A stretch of 64,000 nt of DNA from Latrodectus hesperus (lineage: Eukaryota; Arthropoda; Arachnida; Araneae; Theridiidae). Location of the stretch: the NCBI GenBank assembly GCA_037975125.1, contig CM075853.1, forward strand, positions 49,420,458 to 49,484,457, given 5' to 3'. Below the pieces are notes generated by a model. It ran no database searches and was not told where the DNA came from. It saw nothing but the letters and a program-made list of their open reading frames with translations. The position numbers and the translations under genes were made by a program. Below are positions 63,181-64,000 of the stretch, piece by piece (position 1 is the stretch's first letter; the number at the start of each line of letters is the position of its first letter).

Positions 63181-63257
63181 ATATCATCTGTTGAAGGAGA
63201 AAACATTTTCTTTTACGTATATAATGTAATTGATGCTTGAGCTTTTTAATTTTTGAT
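63181..63257 (+). repeat. Direct repeat flanking a SINE fragment, copy 1
   Basis: ATATCAT...AAACATTTTCTTT...AATTGATGCTTGA followed by TTTTTAATTTTT recurs at 63475-63553, 294 bp downstream, with moderate divergence. Confidence 0.75.
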
Positions 63258-63282
63258 TCCACATATTTAATTGTCACATATA

Positions 63283-63339
63283 TTTCATTGTCACATTTAC
63301 TCAGTGGGTCTTTGACAGCATTGGGAATCGAACCGGCCC
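63283..63339 (-). mobile_element. Family D SINE fragment
   Basis: TCAGTGGGTCTTTGACAGCA and TTGGGAATCGAACC repeat the box B-proximal part of the copy at 63100-63135 with few changes. The A-box half is missing and is replaced by the tandem repeat. Confidence 0.6.
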
Positions 63340-63480
63340 TATATCAAATTGGTAGAACCCTTCTTGGGTTAGGTATAGGGCATCTTGCTGGTGCATATGA
63401 CTCTATATCATTTAACTGGTAGAGTCCAACTCAGGGCTTGGTACAAGGAAGCATGCTAGTCCAACAACAATTCTATATCA
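63340..63480 (+). repeat. Diverged tandem repeat, 64-70 bp units
   Basis: Units start with TATATCA at 63340, 63404 and 63474. The first two share GGTAGA, a GGGTTAGGTATAGGG / GGGCTTGGTACAAGG segment and GCATCTTGCTGGT / GCATGCTAGTCC. The third runs into the 63475-63553 direct repeat. Confidence 0.6.
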
Positions 63481-63553
63481 TATGCAGGCAGAGCAAACAT
63501 TTTCTTTAACATATATTCTGCAATTGATGCTTGAACAGTTTTTAATTTTTTGT
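63475..63553 (+). repeat. Direct repeat flanking a SINE fragment, copy 2
   Basis: Partner of 63181-63257. The pair brackets a SINE D fragment and the tandem units, so the interval looks like a local duplication. Confidence 0.75.
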
Positions 63554-63759
63554 ACTAAATTAGTAAATACATATGTATGTATATTAATATTGTAATTTCT
63601 ATGTATATATATTGCTAAAACTGCATGAGGACTATTGATGAAGTTATATTAATGAATGTTAGATATTTCAATTGTTTAATTTCTGAAAATTATTCCTTTG
63701 AATTGTTGATAAAGAAAAAGTTTATTTGAGAAACATGTTTCTCCAGTGCCTGTCTATTA

Positions 63760-64000
63760 GGATTTTCACCTTTCATCACTACATGGGACCAAAGTTATGA
63801 CACCTTTATATAGTGGGTATGCCTTTATTCTGAAATTGAACCCATACAATTTAGAAATGTTCCAAGCTTGGCCTGTTACCCCCAGCAGTATCATTTCACA
63901 TGGGAGGGTTTTGCGACCAGAACATATTTAAAAAGCTTCAACCGCCATTAGCAAACACGATAAATCTATGGTTGGGTCAAGATTTGAATTCACTACCTTC
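63760..64000 (-). mobile_element. tRNA-derived SINE, family E copy 2 (cut by window end)
   Basis: Matches 5228-5480 through TTGGCCTG, GCGACCA, GCCATTAGCAAACACGAT and the box B-like segment ending GAATTCACTACCTTC. The tRNA-like head would lie beyond the window end. Confidence 0.55.

Overview
The window is eukaryotic nuclear DNA: very AT-rich and gene-poor, with spliceosomal introns and several kinds of decayed transposable element. The two recognisable genes are animal mitochondrial proteins. The repeat mix (RTE-type LINE, Tc1/Tc3/mariner DNA transposons, tRNA-derived SINEs, long TA microsatellites) fits an arthropod. A spider or other arachnid is my guess, not something the sequence proves.

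Left end (1-16.2 kb, + strand gene). A GC-elevated stretch (about 430-1680) appears to be split by a hAT-like non-autonomous element. An uninterrupted gene for IBA57, the mitochondrial Fe-S cluster assembly factor, follows at 2442-3467. Beyond it lie SINE copies, a roughly 1 kb mariner-superfamily remnant with about 100-bp inverted repeats (9671-10652), and several kb of AT-rich DNA with TA microsatellites.

Centre (16.2-53.9 kb, - strand gene). One gene fills it: a calcium-binding mitochondrial ATP-Mg/phosphate carrier (SCaMC, SLC25A24/25 family). It has ten coding exons that join in frame to 471 codons plus stop. Exons 2-10 are packed into 6 kb (16257-22292). Exon 1, with the start codon and first EF-hand, is 31.4 kb away at 53718-53900. 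Intron 1 holds a dead Tc3-like transposon, a Tc1 fossil, a mariner-type MITE, SINEs of three families, a 222-bp near-perfect hairpin, long TA tracts and local duplications.

Right end (54-64 kb). Upstream of the carrier promoter there is AT-rich DNA, a SINE, a 5'-truncated and heavily mutated RTE-type LINE (56.6-59.05 kb, - strand), and a terminal cluster of SINE and tandem-repeat sequence (62.8-64 kb).

Both genes act in mitochondria (Fe-S cluster maturation; Ca2+-regulated adenine nucleotide exchange), but they are separate transcription units on opposite strands and nothing suggests co-regulation. I found no convincing unknown multi-gene system. The most notable items are at least five tRNA-derived SINE families, the large hairpin, the exon-like open frame near 1.5 kb, and an atypical second EF-hand in the carrier. 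No rRNA gene, intact tRNA gene or CRISPR array was seen.
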